DNA of 64,000 bases from Pseudomonas lalkuanensis (GTDB taxonomy: Bacteria > Pseudomonadota > Gammaproteobacteria > Pseudomonadales > Pseudomonadaceae), in the NCBI RefSeq assembly GCF_008807375.1, contig NZ_CP043311.1, positions 4,692,001 through 4,756,000 on the forward strand, read 5' to 3'. Shown in pieces: positions 25,584 through 44,746 of this stretch. A model generated the notes under the pieces. It did no database searches. It saw nothing but the letters and a program-made list of their open reading frames with translations, and was not told the origin of the DNA. Within the stretch, counting starts at the first letter, position 1. The number at the start of each line of letters is the position of its first letter. Made by a program: the position numbers and the translations under genes.

Positions 25584-26629
25584 GGGTTTTCCGTCTGCCC
25601 TGCCGGCAGCAGATCGACGAGCTCACGCACCACTGCGGTGGCGAAGCATCCAGCCGGCAGGACGAATTCCAGTTGCAGAACGTCAGGCTCGGGATAATGC
25701 CACGTCAGACCGCCGATGGGGAGGCGCAGGATGCGCCGTTCGTGCGCCATTCCCGCTTCTGCCAGCCAGTGGCAAAGTGCCTTCTCGCCCGCGGCTGCCG
25801 CCGCTTCCAGCGCATGGGCCTGTCCCTGGGCAGGTGAATCCCCTTCGCCCCAGAGTGGGCCGGTCGGGTGCAGGTCGAGCAGAGCGAGACGCGGGTCATT
25901 GCACTCGGCCTCACCCGCCATGAAAAAGCTGCGGCTGTCGGTGAAAGCGAGCAGATCACCGACCTGTGCCTGGTTCCAGGTACCCGCGGCGATACGCTCG
26001 GCCAGCACCCGGTTGAAGACGAAGCTGCGCCCGGCGGAGAGCAGGCGCGAACGCACATTCCGTTGTACCGGCAGTTCCTTGCGTTCGGCGAAGTTGCGGG
26101 CGTCGATCACGTTGCCGCCGCCATGACCGAAGCGCTGCAGGCCGAAGTAGTTGGGTACTCCGACCTCGGCGAGCCGCTTCAGGCGTGCGTCCAGTGCCTC
26201 TCTGTCAGCGACCAGGCGGGTCAGGCGCAGGGTGAATCCGTTGGCGGAATGGGCACCACGTTGCAGCTTGCGCTTGTGGCGGACGCTCTTGAGGATTCGC
26301 AGGCTGGCATTCTCGGCGGCGGACAGGTCCGGATCGGCCTTCCCCGGCAAGTGCAGGCTGAACCATTGACGAGTCAGTGCCTGGCGATCCTTGAGCCCCG
26401 CGTAGCTGACCACCTTCAACGGCACACCAGCCGCACGGGCGATACGCCGCGCCGCCTCCTCTGTGTTCAACTCGCGCTTCTCCACCCAGAGCCAGAGGTG
26501 TTCACCCTCGCCTTCCAGCGGGATATCCAGAACTTCGTCGACCTGGAAGTCCTCCGCCACGGCTTTCAGCTGCGCTTGTCCAAGGGGTTCGCCATGGGCA
26601 CGCGGGCCCAACAGTTCGAGTTCGGTCAT
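25571..26629 (-). CDS. truD: tRNA pseudouridine(13) synthase TruD
   Basis: The 352-residue protein has the catalytic region [20 protein letters not shown] with the conserved Asp near 80, and the [18 protein letters not shown] segment typical of TruD, with the inserted TRUD domain after it. It converts U13 in tRNA-Glu to pseudouridine. The start overlaps the ispF stop by four bases and the 3' end overlaps surE by 13 bases. Confidence 0.97.
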   Translation of the reverse strand: MTELELLGPRAHGEPLGQAQLKAVAEDFQVDEVLDIPLEGEGEHLWLWVEKRELNTEEAARRIARAAGVPLKVVSYAGLKDRQALTRQWFSLHLPGKADPDLSAAENASLRILKSVRHKRKLQRGAHSANGFTLRLTRLVADREALDARLKRLAEVGVPNYFGLQRFGHGGGNVIDARNFAERKELPVQRNVRSRLLSAGRSFVFNRVLAERIAAGTWNQAQVGDLLAFTDSRSFFMAGEAECNDPRLALLDLHPTGPLWGEGDSPAQGQAHALEAAAAAGEKALCHWLAEAGMAHERRILRLPIGGLTWHYPEPDVLQLEFVLPAGCFATAVVRELVDLLPAGQTENPCAF

Positions 26630-27099
26630 GCGGGCAACAGCAGGGCCACCGCATGCACGGCGATGCCCTCCTCACGACCGGTGAAGCCGAGCTTTTCGGT
26701 GGTGGTGGCCTTGACGTTGACCTGGTCCGGTTCGACCTCCAGGTCGGCGGCGATGTTCGCGCGCATGGCCTCGATATGCGGCGCCATCTTCGGCGCCTGG
26801 GCGACGATGGTTCCGTCGACGTTGCCGACCTTCCAGCCCTTGGCCTTCACCAGGGACACCACATGGCGCAGCAAGGCGCGGCTGTCGGCGCCCTTGAACT
26901 GCGGGTCGGTATCCGGGAAGTGCTTGCCGATGTCGCCCAGCGCGGCTGCGCCCAGCAGCGCATCGGACAGCGCATGCAGCAGCACGTCGCCATCGGAATG
27001 GGCAACGAGTCCGAACTTGTGTGGAATACGCACACCGCCCAAGGTGATGAAATCACCATCGCCGAAGCGGTGTACGTCGTAGCCGTGGCCAATTCGCAT
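26626..27099 (-). CDS. ispF: 2-C-methyl-D-erythritol 2,4-cyclodiphosphate synthase IspF
   Basis: The 157-residue enzyme begins [16 protein letters not shown] (zinc ligands Asp8 and His10) and contains [30 protein letters not shown] and [18 protein letters not shown], diagnostic of IspF. It makes the cyclic diphosphate in the non-mevalonate isoprenoid pathway. ispD for the same pathway is about 3 kb upstream here and dxr lies near 51 kb, so three pathway genes fall in this window. It is separated from fghA by 43 bases. Confidence 0.98.
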   Translation of the reverse strand: MRIGHGYDVHRFGDGDFITLGGVRIPHKFGLVAHSDGDVLLHALSDALLGAAALGDIGKHFPDTDPQFKGADSRALLRHVVSLVKAKGWKVGNVDGTIVAQAPKMAPHIEAMRANIAADLEVEPDQVNVKATTTEKLGFTGREEGIAVHAVALLLPA

Positions 27100-27142
27100 A
27101 GTGAAGAACGCCCTGAAAAGTCAGGGCGTGATTCTACCCGCT

Positions 27143-27988
27143 TTAGCCCTTCAGGGCCTCGGCGTGATGCTTCAGGTGATCGCCGATGAAACTGGCGATG
27201 AAGTAGTAGCTGTGGTCGTAGCCCGGCTGCAGGCGCAGGGTCAGCGGATGCGCCGCCGCCTTGGCCGCTGCTTGCAGCACCTCGGGTTTGAGCTGGGTGG
27301 CGAGGAAGTCATCGCGGTCGCCCTGGTCCACCAGAATCGGCAAGCGTTCGGTGGCCTCGGCAATCAGCACGCTCGCATCCCATTCACGCCAACGGCCGCG
27401 ATCGTCCCCCAGGTAGCGGCTGAAGGCCTTTTCGCCCCAAGGACAAGCCATCGGGTTACTGATCGGCGCGAATGCCGACAGCGACTGATAACGCCCCGGA
27501 TTGCGCAAGGCGCACACCAGCGCGCCGTGGCCGCCCATGGAGTGGCCGCTGATACCGCGCTTCCCGGACACCGGGAAGTTGGCCTCGATCAGCGCCGGCA
27601 GCTCGTGCACCACGTAGTCATGCATGCGGTAGTGGCGCGCATAGGGTTCCTGGGTGGCGTTCAGGTAGAAGCCCGCGCCCAGGCCGAAGTCCCAGGCATT
27701 GTCCGGGTCGCCGGGTACCTCGGCGCCGCGGGGACTGGTGTCCGGAGCGACGATGATCAGTCCGAATTCCGCGGCCAGGCGCTGCGCACCGGCTTTCTGC
27801 ATGAAGTTCTCGTCGGTGCAGGTCAGCCCCGACAGCCAGTAGAGCACCGGCAGCTTCGCGCCCTGCTCCGCCTGGGGTGGCAGGTACACGGCGAACACCA
27901 TGTCGCAGTTCAGGCTGGTGGAGCGGTGACGGTAGCGCTTGTGCCAGCCGCCGAAGCTCTTGTTGCTGGATACGATTTCGAGGGTCAT
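27143..27988 (-). CDS. fghA: S-formylglutathione hydrolase
   Basis: The 281-residue esterase has [20 protein letters not shown] (oxyanion region), the nucleophile elbow [17 protein letters not shown] with Ser near 147, and a C-terminal [19 protein letters not shown] with the catalytic His. It hydrolyses S-formylglutathione to formate and glutathione, the second step of formaldehyde detoxification after AdhC, whose gene lies directly upstream in the same direction. ATG 27988 ([11 protein letters not shown]) is preferred over an upstream TTG. Confidence 0.96.
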   Translation of the reverse strand: MTLEIVSSNKSFGGWHKRYRHRSTSLNCDMVFAVYLPPQAEQGAKLPVLYWLSGLTCTDENFMQKAGAQRLAAEFGLIIVAPDTSPRGAEVPGDPDNAWDFGLGAGFYLNATQEPYARHYRMHDYVVHELPALIEANFPVSGKRGISGHSMGGHGALVCALRNPGRYQSLSAFAPISNPMACPWGEKAFSRYLGDDRGRWREWDASVLIAEATERLPILVDQGDRDDFLATQLKPEVLQAAAKAAAHPLTLRLQPGYDHSYYFIASFIGDHLKHHAEALKG

Positions 27989-28001
27989 GAACAAGCTCCG
28001 C

Positions 28002-28050
28002 AGGGTGCGCCTTGCGCACCGACAGGGTTGCGGTGCGCAAGGCGCACCCT
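28002..28050. repeat. Inverted pair of GGGTGCGCC elements between adhC and fghA
   Basis: AGGGTGCGCCTTGCGCACC (28002-28020) and its exact complement GGTGCGCAAGGCGCACCCT (28032-28050) flank an 11-base centre. Each arm is also a small hairpin on its own (GGTGCGC/GCGCACC), so this is a BIME-like pair inside an operon. It could stabilise or separate the adhC and fghA messages. Confidence 0.75.
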
Positions 28051-28058
28051 ACAAGACA

Positions 28059-28085
28059 GCCGGATGGCCGGCGCGGCCATCCGGC
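28059..28085. repeat. Hairpin next to the adhC stop
   Basis: GCCGGATGGCC (28059-28069) pairs with GGCCATCCGGC (28075-28085) around GGCGC, seven bases beyond the adhC stop. No T tract follows; it may be a processing or stabilising structure in the adhC-fghA message. Confidence 0.6.
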
Positions 28086-28091
28086 TTCGCT

Positions 28092-30197
<2,106 letters not shown>

Positions 30198-30222
<25 letters not shown>

Positions 30223-30908
30223 CGCAGCCAGTCGAGGTCTTCAGGGCGAGTGATCTTGAGGTTGTCCGCGCGGCCTTCCACCAGCTTGGGCGCGTTGCCG
30301 GCCCACTCCATGGCGGAGGCTTCGTCGGTGATGGCGACGCCAGCTACCAGGGCATCGGCCAAAGCACGATGCAGTGCGCCGAAGCGGAACATCTGCGGCG
30401 TGTAGGCCTGCCAGATCAGGCTGCGATCGACGGTTTCCGCCACTCGCCCGTCTGCGCCAACGCGCTTGAGGGTATCCCGCGCGGGAACGGCTAGCAGGCC
30501 TCCCACCGGGTCGTCGGCCAGTTCGGCGAGCAACAGGTCGAGATCGAAACGCGACAGGTTCGGCCGCGCCGCGTCATGCACCAGCACCCAGTCGTGTGCC
30601 CGGGCACCGTTTTCGGCCAGTCGCAGCAAGGCACTGAGCACCGAGTCCGCACGCTCCTTGCCGCCGTCGGCGCGGATGATGCGCTCGTCACTGGCACACG
30701 GCAGCGCCGGCCAGTAGGGATCATCCACCGAAAGACTGATCACCAGCCCCTTGAGCTGCGGATGGTCGAGAAAGCAATCGAGGCTATGTTCGAGAATGGT
30801 GCGTCCTGCAAGCTCGAGGTATTGCTTGGGACGGTCGGCGCGCATGCGGGCACCGACGCCGGCGGCGGGGATCACCGCCCAGAAGAAGGGAGTATCGGCC
30901 TGGTTCAT
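30198..30908 (-). CDS. ispD: 2-C-methyl-D-erythritol 4-phosphate cytidylyltransferase IspD
   Basis: The 236-residue enzyme has the nucleotide-binding PAAGVGARMRADRPKQYLEL near the start, VLVHDAARPNLSRFDLDLLL, and the C-terminal NLKITRPEDLDWL. It couples CTP to methylerythritol phosphate in isoprenoid synthesis. Its start overlaps the ftsB stop by four bases, the usual ftsB-ispD pair. The 3' end overlaps the convergent gfnR-like gene by 25 bases. Confidence 0.97.
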
Positions 30909-31189
30909 TCGGCAATCTGGTAGAGGGTTTCGCCTTCCTTGACCATACCCAGCTCGTGGCGGGCACGCTCCTCGACAGTCTCCATACCCTTTTTCAGCTC
31001 CATCACTTCCGCTTCGAGGATGCGGTTGCGCTCCAGCAGGCGCTCGTTCTCGCCTTGCTGCTCGGCGATCTGCCGTTGCAGGTCCTGGACTTGCGCCAGG
31101 CTGCCGTCACCCACCCACAGTCGATACTGCAGGCCAGCCAGCAGCAGGATGAGGACAACGAACAACCAGTAAGTGTTAGGGCGAGTCAT
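30905..31189 (-). CDS. ftsB: Cell division protein FtsB
   Basis: The 94-residue protein has a short cytoplasmic start, one transmembrane helix (TYWLFVVLILLLAGLQYRLW) and a periplasmic coiled coil rich in Gln, Glu and Leu (VQDLQRQIAEQQGENERLLE and RNRILEAEVMELKKGMETVE). FtsB joins FtsQ and FtsL in the divisome. It is translationally coupled to ispD. A hairpin at 31212 stands just upstream on its coding strand, and the promoter is expected between there and eno. Confidence 0.95.
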   Translation of the reverse strand: MTRPNTYWLFVVLILLLAGLQYRLWVGDGSLAQVQDLQRQIAEQQGENERLLERNRILEAEVMELKKGMETVEERARHELGMVKEGETLYQIAE

Positions 31190-31211
31190 TTTGCCAGGGA
31201 GTATCCATGCG

Positions 31212-31237
31212 AAAAGGGCAGCTTGCGCTGCCCTTTT
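31212..31237. terminator. Terminator between eno and ftsB
   Basis: AAAAGGGCAGC (31212-31222) pairs with GCTGCCCTTTT (31227-31237) around TTGC. The A/T ends allow activity on both strands. It ends transcripts coming from the eno side before ftsB. Confidence 0.85.
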
Positions 31238-31561
31238 ACCATTCCTGAACGGATTACGTCGCTGCCGTGCGGCAGGAGACGACCGGCCAGGAGAAATCAG
31301 GTGTGGCTGCGAAGTTTACATGAAGTAAAGATGCATTCAGCGCCTGATTTCAACATGGCACCGCTGAGACCTGCTCACGATCGAGCGCGCTGGAGAAGAA
31401 CAAGTCGAGAACGGCTGAGGACGCGGAGTTTACAAGCTGTAAATGAGCAGTACTCACTTCGCTCGCCCTCCGGGCCGCGCTGAAGCGCGTTAGCCGCAAG
31501 CGGCTTCCGAAGCCATTCTCAACGCAGTTATTCCGACGCGCTGCCGATCGTAACCAGTCTC
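31238..31561. repeat. Gene-free composite repeat region downstream of eno
   Basis: No credible gene is present in these 324 bases. It contains two TTTACA-N3-GTAAA-type palindromes, TTTACATGAAGTAAA at 31315-31329 and TTTACAAGCTGTAAA at 31429-31443, and two small hairpins, CGCGCT-GA-AGCGCG at 31476-31489 and AGCCGC-AA-GCGGCT at 31492-31505. The layout looks like a dispersed intergenic element of pseudomonads, but only one copy is visible here. The ftsB-ispD promoter may lie within it. Confidence 0.55.
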
Positions 31562-32884
<1,323 letters not shown>

Positions 32885-32904
32885 TCAGCAGAAAGTGAGG
32901 CGAC

Positions 32905-32936
32905 TCGCCGGGTCTCGGGGTCGGCCGACCCGGCGA
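32905..32936 (-). promoter_or_regulatory. Stem-loop in the kdsA-eno gap
   Basis: TCGCCGGGTC (32905-32914) and GACCCGGCGA (32927-32936) are perfect 10-base arms with a 12-base loop. There is no T tract on the minus strand after it, so it is either a leader structure of eno or a weak 3' end of kdsA. Confidence 0.55.
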
Positions 32937-32941
32937 ATGTC

Positions 32942-32957
32942 CTGACCGATCGGTCAG
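32942..32957. promoter_or_regulatory. 16-base palindrome, operator candidate upstream of eno
   Basis: CTGACCGATCGGTCAG is a perfect palindrome about 90 bases before the eno start. Its shape resembles binding sites of TetR-type dimers. No TetR gene is nearby. Confidence 0.5.
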
Positions 32958-32995
32958 ATTGTGCCCACGCGGCACTTTACCGGAGAACGGCCGGT

Positions 32996-35533
<2,538 letters not shown>

Positions 35534-35649
35534 CTATGGCCTTCAACCATGGAGCGCCGCTGGGGCGCTACTGCAAAAGCAACAACCGCCGATTCCGAAG
35601 GAATCAGCGGAAGCTATGTAAGACGGGAGCGTAGTCTACCGGAAAGACC

Positions 35650-36966
35650 CTACCAGCTCAAACCTTGGTCATTCGTCGGTGGCGTCCAGCGCAGCCGCCA
35701 GTTGCCCGCAGGCGGGCCATCCAGGCCGGGAAGATTGGCGATGGCCTGTAGATCGCCGTCCGCCAGCAGCAGCGGCAATCGGCCGCGGACAAAAGCTGGC
35801 ACGCGGGACTCATTGAGCAGCCGTTTGAGATCACGACGCCCGCGCCCTGCGACGGTAAGCATTTCACCCCCCTGGCGATAACGGACTTCGAGCATTCCGG
35901 CAGGTGGCGTCCCGTGGATTTCAAGCCGGCCGTTGCCGGGCAGTTCGAGCGGTCGTCCGGGATCGGGCCAGGTGAGATTCGAAACCGGCGCGGCGAGCCA
36001 ATCACCGGACAACCACCACAACCGTCCGTCGGCGCGCTGCAGCTCGCCCCTGGCCAGACGCCAGACCGGCCTGGCATCAACTGCCGCATCCCGCAGGTCT
36101 TCCCACCCGGCCCAATGGTCGCTGTCAGGCAGTGACGTCAGCGGCGCCAGCCAGAAACGCAGTGCATTGCGCTGCCGGGCAGGCGAGAGGGACGCGAGCG
36201 ATTGAACCTCCAGGGACGGCAGCATCAACCAGGGAAATTCGCTGATGCCAGATGCCCTGTCGAGATCGGCCCGCGCCAGTTCGCCCAGCAGGCTCTCCGC
36301 CTCGGCCATGTGCTCGGCGCTGCGCGCGAGGCATTCTACGGCCTTGGGCCAGCGCGCCTGCAATACCGGGAAGACGTCGTGACGGAGAAAGTTCCGAGCG
36401 AGCGAGGTGTCGGCATTGCTCGGATCCTCCACCCAGGCAAGGCCTTCTGTGCGAGCGAACGCCTCCAGTTCCGCACGGGAGAACTGCAGGAATGGCCTGG
36501 CCAGGAGCCCCGCCCCCAGAGCACGGCTTTCCGGCATGCCCGCCAGACCGCGCACGCCCGCCCCGCGTAACAGGCGGAAGAGCAGCGTTTCCGCCTGGTC
36601 GTCACGATGCTGGGCGCTCAGCAGCACGTCGCCCACTCCCAACTGACGGCTGAAGGCGGCGTACCGAGCTTCCCGGGCAGCCCTTTCCAGGCTGGGGCCG
36701 GAGTCGACCTTCACCCGCAGCAGCTTGAGTGGTACGCCCAGCTCGTCGCAAACCCGCCGGCAATGCTCAGGCCAGGCATCAGCCGCAGGTTGCAGGCCGT
36801 GATGGATATGGATGGCGGAAATCGGCGGAAGGGCTTCGCGACGGGCGAGACGCACCAGAAGATGAAGCAATACAGTCGAGTCGAGCCCGCCGGAGTAGGC
36901 GACGTGCCAGGCCGGCGCAGGGCGCCAGGGAGCCAGAGCGGTCAGAAGGCGGGACTCGAGGAACAT
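35650..36966 (-). CDS. tilS: tRNA(Ile)-lysidine synthetase TilS
   Basis: The product of about 438 residues has the PP-loop SGGLDSTVLLHLLVRLARRE near residue 25, HIHHGLQP, SAQHRDDQAETLLFRLLRGA and DPSNADTSLARNFLRHDVFP, followed by TilS substrate-binding and C-terminal domains (RRDLKRLLNESRVPAFVRGR). It modifies cytidine 34 of the AUA-reading tRNA-Ile. ATG 36966 is chosen over an upstream in-frame TTG. It is separated from accA by a strong terminator, so it needs its own promoter. Confidence 0.95.
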   Translation of the reverse strand: MFLESRLLTALAPWRPAPAWHVAYSGGLDSTVLLHLLVRLARREALPPISAIHIHHGLQPAADAWPEHCRRVCDELGVPLKLLRVKVDSGPSLERAAREARYAAFSRQLGVGDVLLSAQHRDDQAETLLFRLLRGAGVRGLAGMPESRALGAGLLARPFLQFSRAELEAFARTEGLAWVEDPSNADTSLARNFLRHDVFPVLQARWPKAVECLARSAEHMAEAESLLGELARADLDRASGISEFPWLMLPSLEVQSLASLSPARQRNALRFWLAPLTSLPDSDHWAGWEDLRDAAVDARPVWRLARGELQRADGRLWWLSGDWLAAPVSNLTWPDPGRPLELPGNGRLEIHGTPPAGMLEVRYRQGGEMLTVAGRGRRDLKRLLNESRVPAFVRGRLPLLLADGDLQAIANLPGLDGPPAGNWRLRWTPPTNDQGLSW

Positions 36967-36976
36967 GGTGCGGCTC

Positions 36977-37015
36977 AAAAAAAATCGGGCCCCAAGCATA
37001 AAGCCGGGGCCCGAT
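36977..37015 (-). terminator. Strong terminator after accA
   Basis: On the minus strand ATCGGGCCCC (37015-37006) pairs with GGGGCCCGAT (36993-36984) and runs into eight T residues (A tract 36977-36984). It lies 20 bases after the accA stop. Confidence 0.95.
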
Positions 37016-37035
37016 CTTTACAGCCTCTGGCGGGA

Positions 37036-37986
<951 letters not shown>

Positions 37987-38113
37987 AGGCTTCCGTCGTG
38001 CGCTTGGGGCCAGGCGGCTGGTTCCATTTGGCGCCCTACCTTAAGGGATCGGGCGCGTTCGGGTCGAGATCAAATCGAAATCGGGCCGTTGCGGGCGTGC
38101 CATCACGCTCGCA

Positions 38114-41638
<3,525 letters not shown>

Positions 41639-41669
41639 GGAAGTCCTATGCAAAACGCGAAAACGACAA

Positions 41670-41689
41670 GGCCCGGATTGTACCGGGCC
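41670..41689 (-). terminator. Hairpin between rnhB and dnaE
   Basis: GGCCCGG (41670-41676) pairs with CCGGGCC (41683-41689) in the 106-base gap. On the minus strand it is followed by CTTGTCGTTTTCGCGTTTTG, which is T-rich, so a weak terminator or attenuator before dnaE is plausible. Confidence 0.6.
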
Positions 41690-41744
41690 CTCGGACAAAG
41701 CTACAGGCTTGGGGCAAGGTCGCGGGCAGGAGCGACAAAGGGCC

Positions 41745-42347
41745 TTAGCGACCGCCCTCGACCAGTTCTCGCACCGGGCCGAAGGAGCGACGGTGAATGG
41801 GGGTCGGCCCCAGGCGGCGCAGGGCCTCCAGATGGACAGCGGTGGGATAGCCCTTGTGCCCGGCGATGCCATAGCCTGGGTAGATCGCATCCAGCTCGGC
41901 CATTTCCCGATCGCGGCTGACCTTGGCCAGGATGGAAGCCGCGGCGATGGCCGGCACCTGGCTATCGCCCTTGACCACCGGCGCGCTGGGCACCTTGAGC
42001 CTGGGGCAGCGGTTGCCGTCGATCAGCGCCAGCTTCGGCGTCACGCTGAGCCCTTCCACCGCACGCTGCATCGCCAGCATGGTGGCGTGCAGGATGTTCA
42101 GCTGGTCGATTTCTTCCACCTCGGCACGAGCGATGCACCAGGCGAGCGCCTTCTCGCGAATTTCATCGAACAGCGCATCGCGGCGCGCTTCGGAGAGTTT
42201 CTTCGAATCGTTCAGGCCAAGGATCGGCCGCGACGGATCGAGGATCACTGCGGCGGTCACCACTGGACCGCAGAGCGGGCCGCGGCCGACTTCGTCGACG
42301 CCGGCCACCAGTTCTTCCACCAGACTGAAATCCAGACCGAGCTGCAT
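41745..42347 (-). CDS. rnhB: Ribonuclease HII
   Basis: The 200-residue enzyme has the catalytic start [20 protein letters not shown] with the DEVGRG metal-binding pair, [15 protein letters not shown], and [20 protein letters not shown] with a further acidic ligand. RNase HII nicks DNA at single ribonucleotides and degrades RNA-DNA hybrids. Its ATG overlaps the lpxB stop by one base, so the two are coupled. Confidence 0.98.
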   Translation of the reverse strand: MQLGLDFSLVEELVAGVDEVGRGPLCGPVVTAAVILDPSRPILGLNDSKKLSEARRDALFDEIREKALAWCIARAEVEEIDQLNILHATMLAMQRAVEGLSVTPKLALIDGNRCPRLKVPSAPVVKGDSQVPAIAAASILAKVSRDREMAELDAIYPGYGIAGHKGYPTAVHLEALRRLGPTPIHRRSFGPVRELVEGGR

Positions 42348-43480
42348 CAGGACACTCCGATCAATTGCAGGATGGCATCCGCCGCCTGGCGCGACGCGTC
42401 CTGGCGCAGGGAGCGGTGAATGACATCGAAGCCGTGAGTCTGCACCTCGCCATCATCCAGTAGCGGAGAGACGGTTTGTGCCAGGGCTTCCGGGGTCGCG
42501 GCGTCCTGCAGCAACTCGGGCACTAGCAGGCGCTGGGCCAACAGGTTGGGCAGGGATACGTAGGGGCTCTTCACCAGACGCTTGAGGATTCGATAGGTGA
42601 GCGGCGCCACCTTGTAGGCCACCACCATCGGGCGCTTGTAAAGGAGCGCTTCCAGCGTGGCGGTGCCGGACGCGATCAGCACCGCGTCGCAGGCTGCCAG
42701 TGCTTCGTGTGAGCGCCCATCCAGCAGTTTCAGGGGAAGGTCGCGGCCGGCCACCATCGCCTCGACCTGTTCACGCCGCTCCGGGCTCGCGCAAGGCAGG
42801 ACGAAACGGATGCCCGGCCGGATCGAGCGCAGGCGCTCGGCGGCATCGAGGAACAAGGCTCCGAGCTTGCCGACTTCGCCACCCCGGCTTCCGGGCAGCA
42901 GCGCGACCACGGGAGAATCTTCCGGCAGGTCCAGTTGCCCTCGCGCCAGCGCGCGATCCGCTTCGAGCGGAATGGCATCGGCCAGCGGATGGCCAACGAA
43001 ACGCACCGGCACGCCGTGCTCTTCATAGAAGCGCGCCTCGAAGGGGAATAGCGTGAGCATCAGGTCGCAGCCTTCACGGATCTTCAGCACGCGCTTCTGC
43101 CGCCAGGCCCAGACCGACGGGCTGACGTAATGCACGGTCTTGATCCCGGCCCGGCGCAACTTGAGTTCAACCCCGAGGTTGAAGTCCGGCGCGTCGATGC
43201 CGATGAAGACGTCGGGACGCTCGTCGATCAGGGTCCTGATCAGCCGCTTGCGCCGCTGCAGCAGCTCTGGGAGGCGACCGAGCACCTCCACCAGGCCCAT
43301 GACCGCCAGGCGTTCCATGGGGAAATAGGATTCCAGCCCTTCAGCCTGCATGCGCGGGCCGCCAACGCCGATGAACTGGGCGTCGGGATGGCGCGCCTTG
43401 AGCGCCTGCATCAGGGTGGAGCCGAGGATATCGCCGGACGCCTCGCCGGCAACCAGCGCGATGCGCAAGGGACGATTCAT
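42347..43480 (-). CDS. lpxB: Lipid-A-disaccharide synthase
   Basis: The 377-residue glycosyltransferase has [20 protein letters not shown] at the start, [40 protein letters not shown], and [20 protein letters not shown]; these are the LpxB hallmarks. It joins UDP-2,3-diacylglucosamine and lipid X at the inner membrane. ATG 43480 (MNRPLRIAL) is the family start. It starts four bases after the lpxA stop within the lpxD-fabZ-lpxA-lpxB run. Confidence 0.98.
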   Translation of the reverse strand: MNRPLRIALVAGEASGDILGSTLMQALKARHPDAQFIGVGGPRMQAEGLESYFPMERLAVMGLVEVLGRLPELLQRRKRLIRTLIDERPDVFIGIDAPDFNLGVELKLRRAGIKTVHYVSPSVWAWRQKRVLKIREGCDLMLTLFPFEARFYEEHGVPVRFVGHPLADAIPLEADRALARGQLDLPEDSPVVALLPGSRGGEVGKLGALFLDAAERLRSIRPGIRFVLPCASPERREQVEAMVAGRDLPLKLLDGRSHEALAACDAVLIASGTATLEALLYKRPMVVAYKVAPLTYRILKRLVKSPYVSLPNLLAQRLLVPELLQDAATPEALAQTVSPLLDDGEVQTHGFDVIHRSLRQDASRQAADAILQLIGVS

Positions 43481-43484
43481 GGTC

Positions 43485-44261
43485 TCAGCGGGTGATGCCG
43501 CGGGTCGAGGACTGGATGGAGTCGCGGAAAACGGCAACTTCCGGGAACTGAGCAGCGGATTCGGCCAGCTCGGCCAGCGCCTGCTCCACGGTCAGCCCCT
43601 GGCGATAGACCACCTTGTAGGCACGACGCAGGGCCGCGATGGCCTCCGCACTGAAACCGCGGCGGCGCATGCCCTCGAAGTTCATGCTGCGGGCCTCGGC
43701 CGGGTTGCCGAAGACGGTGACGTAGGCCGGAACGTCCTTGCCGATGGCGGTTCCCATGCCGGAGAAGCTGTGGGCACCGATACGGCAGAACTGGTGGACC
43801 AGGGTATAGCCGGAGAGGATCGCCCAGTCGTCCACATGCACGTGGCCGGCCAGTGCGGTGTTGTTCACCAGGATGCAATTATTGGCAATGACACTGTCAT
43901 GGCCGACATGCACATAGGCCATCAGCAGATTGTGGTCGCCAATGGTGGTTTCAGAGCGGTCTTGCACAGTGCCACGGTGGATGGTCACGCCTTCGCGGAT
44001 CACATTGTGGTCACCGATCACCAGGCGGGTGGGTTCACCCTTGTACTTCAGGTCGGGCGTGTCTTCGCCCACCGAAGAAAACTGGTAGATGCGATTGTGC
44101 TTGCCAATGCGGGTCGGTCCCTTGATGACCACGTGAGGTCCGACCACAGTCCCCTCGCCGATTTCCACATCGGGTCCAATGATCGACCAGGGGCCGACCT
44201 GAACTCCATCCGCCAGCTTGGCCGCCGGATCGATAATGGCGCGAGGGTCAATCAAACTCAT
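43485..44261 (-). CDS. lpxA: Acyl-ACP--UDP-N-acetylglucosamine O-acyltransferase
   Basis: The 258-residue protein is a left-handed beta-helix of hexapeptide repeats ([33 protein letters not shown] and on) with the catalytic His in [20 protein letters not shown] and a C-terminal helical domain. It adds the first 3-hydroxyacyl chain to UDP-GlcNAc for lipid A. The start overlaps fabZ by four bases. Acyl-chain preference depends on residues that I did not try to assign. Confidence 0.98.
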   Translation of the reverse strand: MSLIDPRAIIDPAAKLADGVQVGPWSIIGPDVEIGEGTVVGPHVVIKGPTRIGKHNRIYQFSSVGEDTPDLKYKGEPTRLVIGDHNVIREGVTIHRGTVQDRSETTIGDHNLLMAYVHVGHDSVIANNCILVNNTALAGHVHVDDWAILSGYTLVHQFCRIGAHSFSGMGTAIGKDVPAYVTVFGNPAEARSMNFEGMRRRGFSAEAIAALRRAYKVVYRQGLTVEQALAELAESAAQFPEVAVFRDSIQSSTRGITR

Positions 44262-44695
44262 AGTTTGCGTTCCGCACAGATGATCTCTGCCGAGCAGACT
44301 TCCTTGCCATCGACGCTGGCGTGGCAGTCGAACTTCCAGATACCGCGTTTGACGCTGACGAACTTCGCATCGAGGATCAACTGATCACCCGGCAGCACCG
44401 GCTGGCGGAAGCGCAGCTTGTCGGAGCCCACGAAATAATAGAGGGTGCCGTCGGCGGGCTTCACGTCGAGCATCTTGAAGCCGAGGATGCCGGCGGCCTG
44501 GGCCATGGCTTCGATGATCAGCACGCCGGGCATGATCGGGTGTTGCGGGAAGTGGCCGTTGAAGAAGGGCTCGTTGATGCTGACATTCTTGTAGGCGCGA
44601 ATGCGCTTGCCTTCAACATCCAGTTCCACCACCCGATCCACCAGGAGGAAGGGGTAGCGGTGCGGCAGATATTCGCGAATCTCGTTGATGTCCAT
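44258..44695 (-). CDS. fabZ: 3-hydroxyacyl-[acyl-carrier-protein] dehydratase FabZ
   Basis: The 145-residue hot-dog fold enzyme starts [20 protein letters not shown], with the catalytic His in [12 protein letters not shown] and Glu in [20 protein letters not shown]. It dehydrates 3-hydroxyacyl-ACP in fatty acid elongation, drawing from the same pool as LpxA and LpxD. The second of two tandem ATGs is chosen because AGGA is five bases upstream of it. Confidence 0.97.
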   Translation of the reverse strand: MDINEIREYLPHRYPFLLVDRVVELDVEGKRIRAYKNVSINEPFFNGHFPQHPIMPGVLIIEAMAQAAGILGFKMLDVKPADGTLYYFVGSDKLRFRQPVLPGDQLILDAKFVSVKRGIWKFDCHASVDGKEVCSAEIICAERKL

Positions 44696-44746
44696 CATGT
44701 TCCTGGAGCCTTTTCAGAGGATTGGGGATGCACGGCGCAGCGTGAA

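Noticed and set aside
41639..41890. An N-terminal extension of dnaE
   Set aside because: The extension overlaps rnhB on the same strand in another frame, and family similarity begins at MTASFVHLRL (41638).
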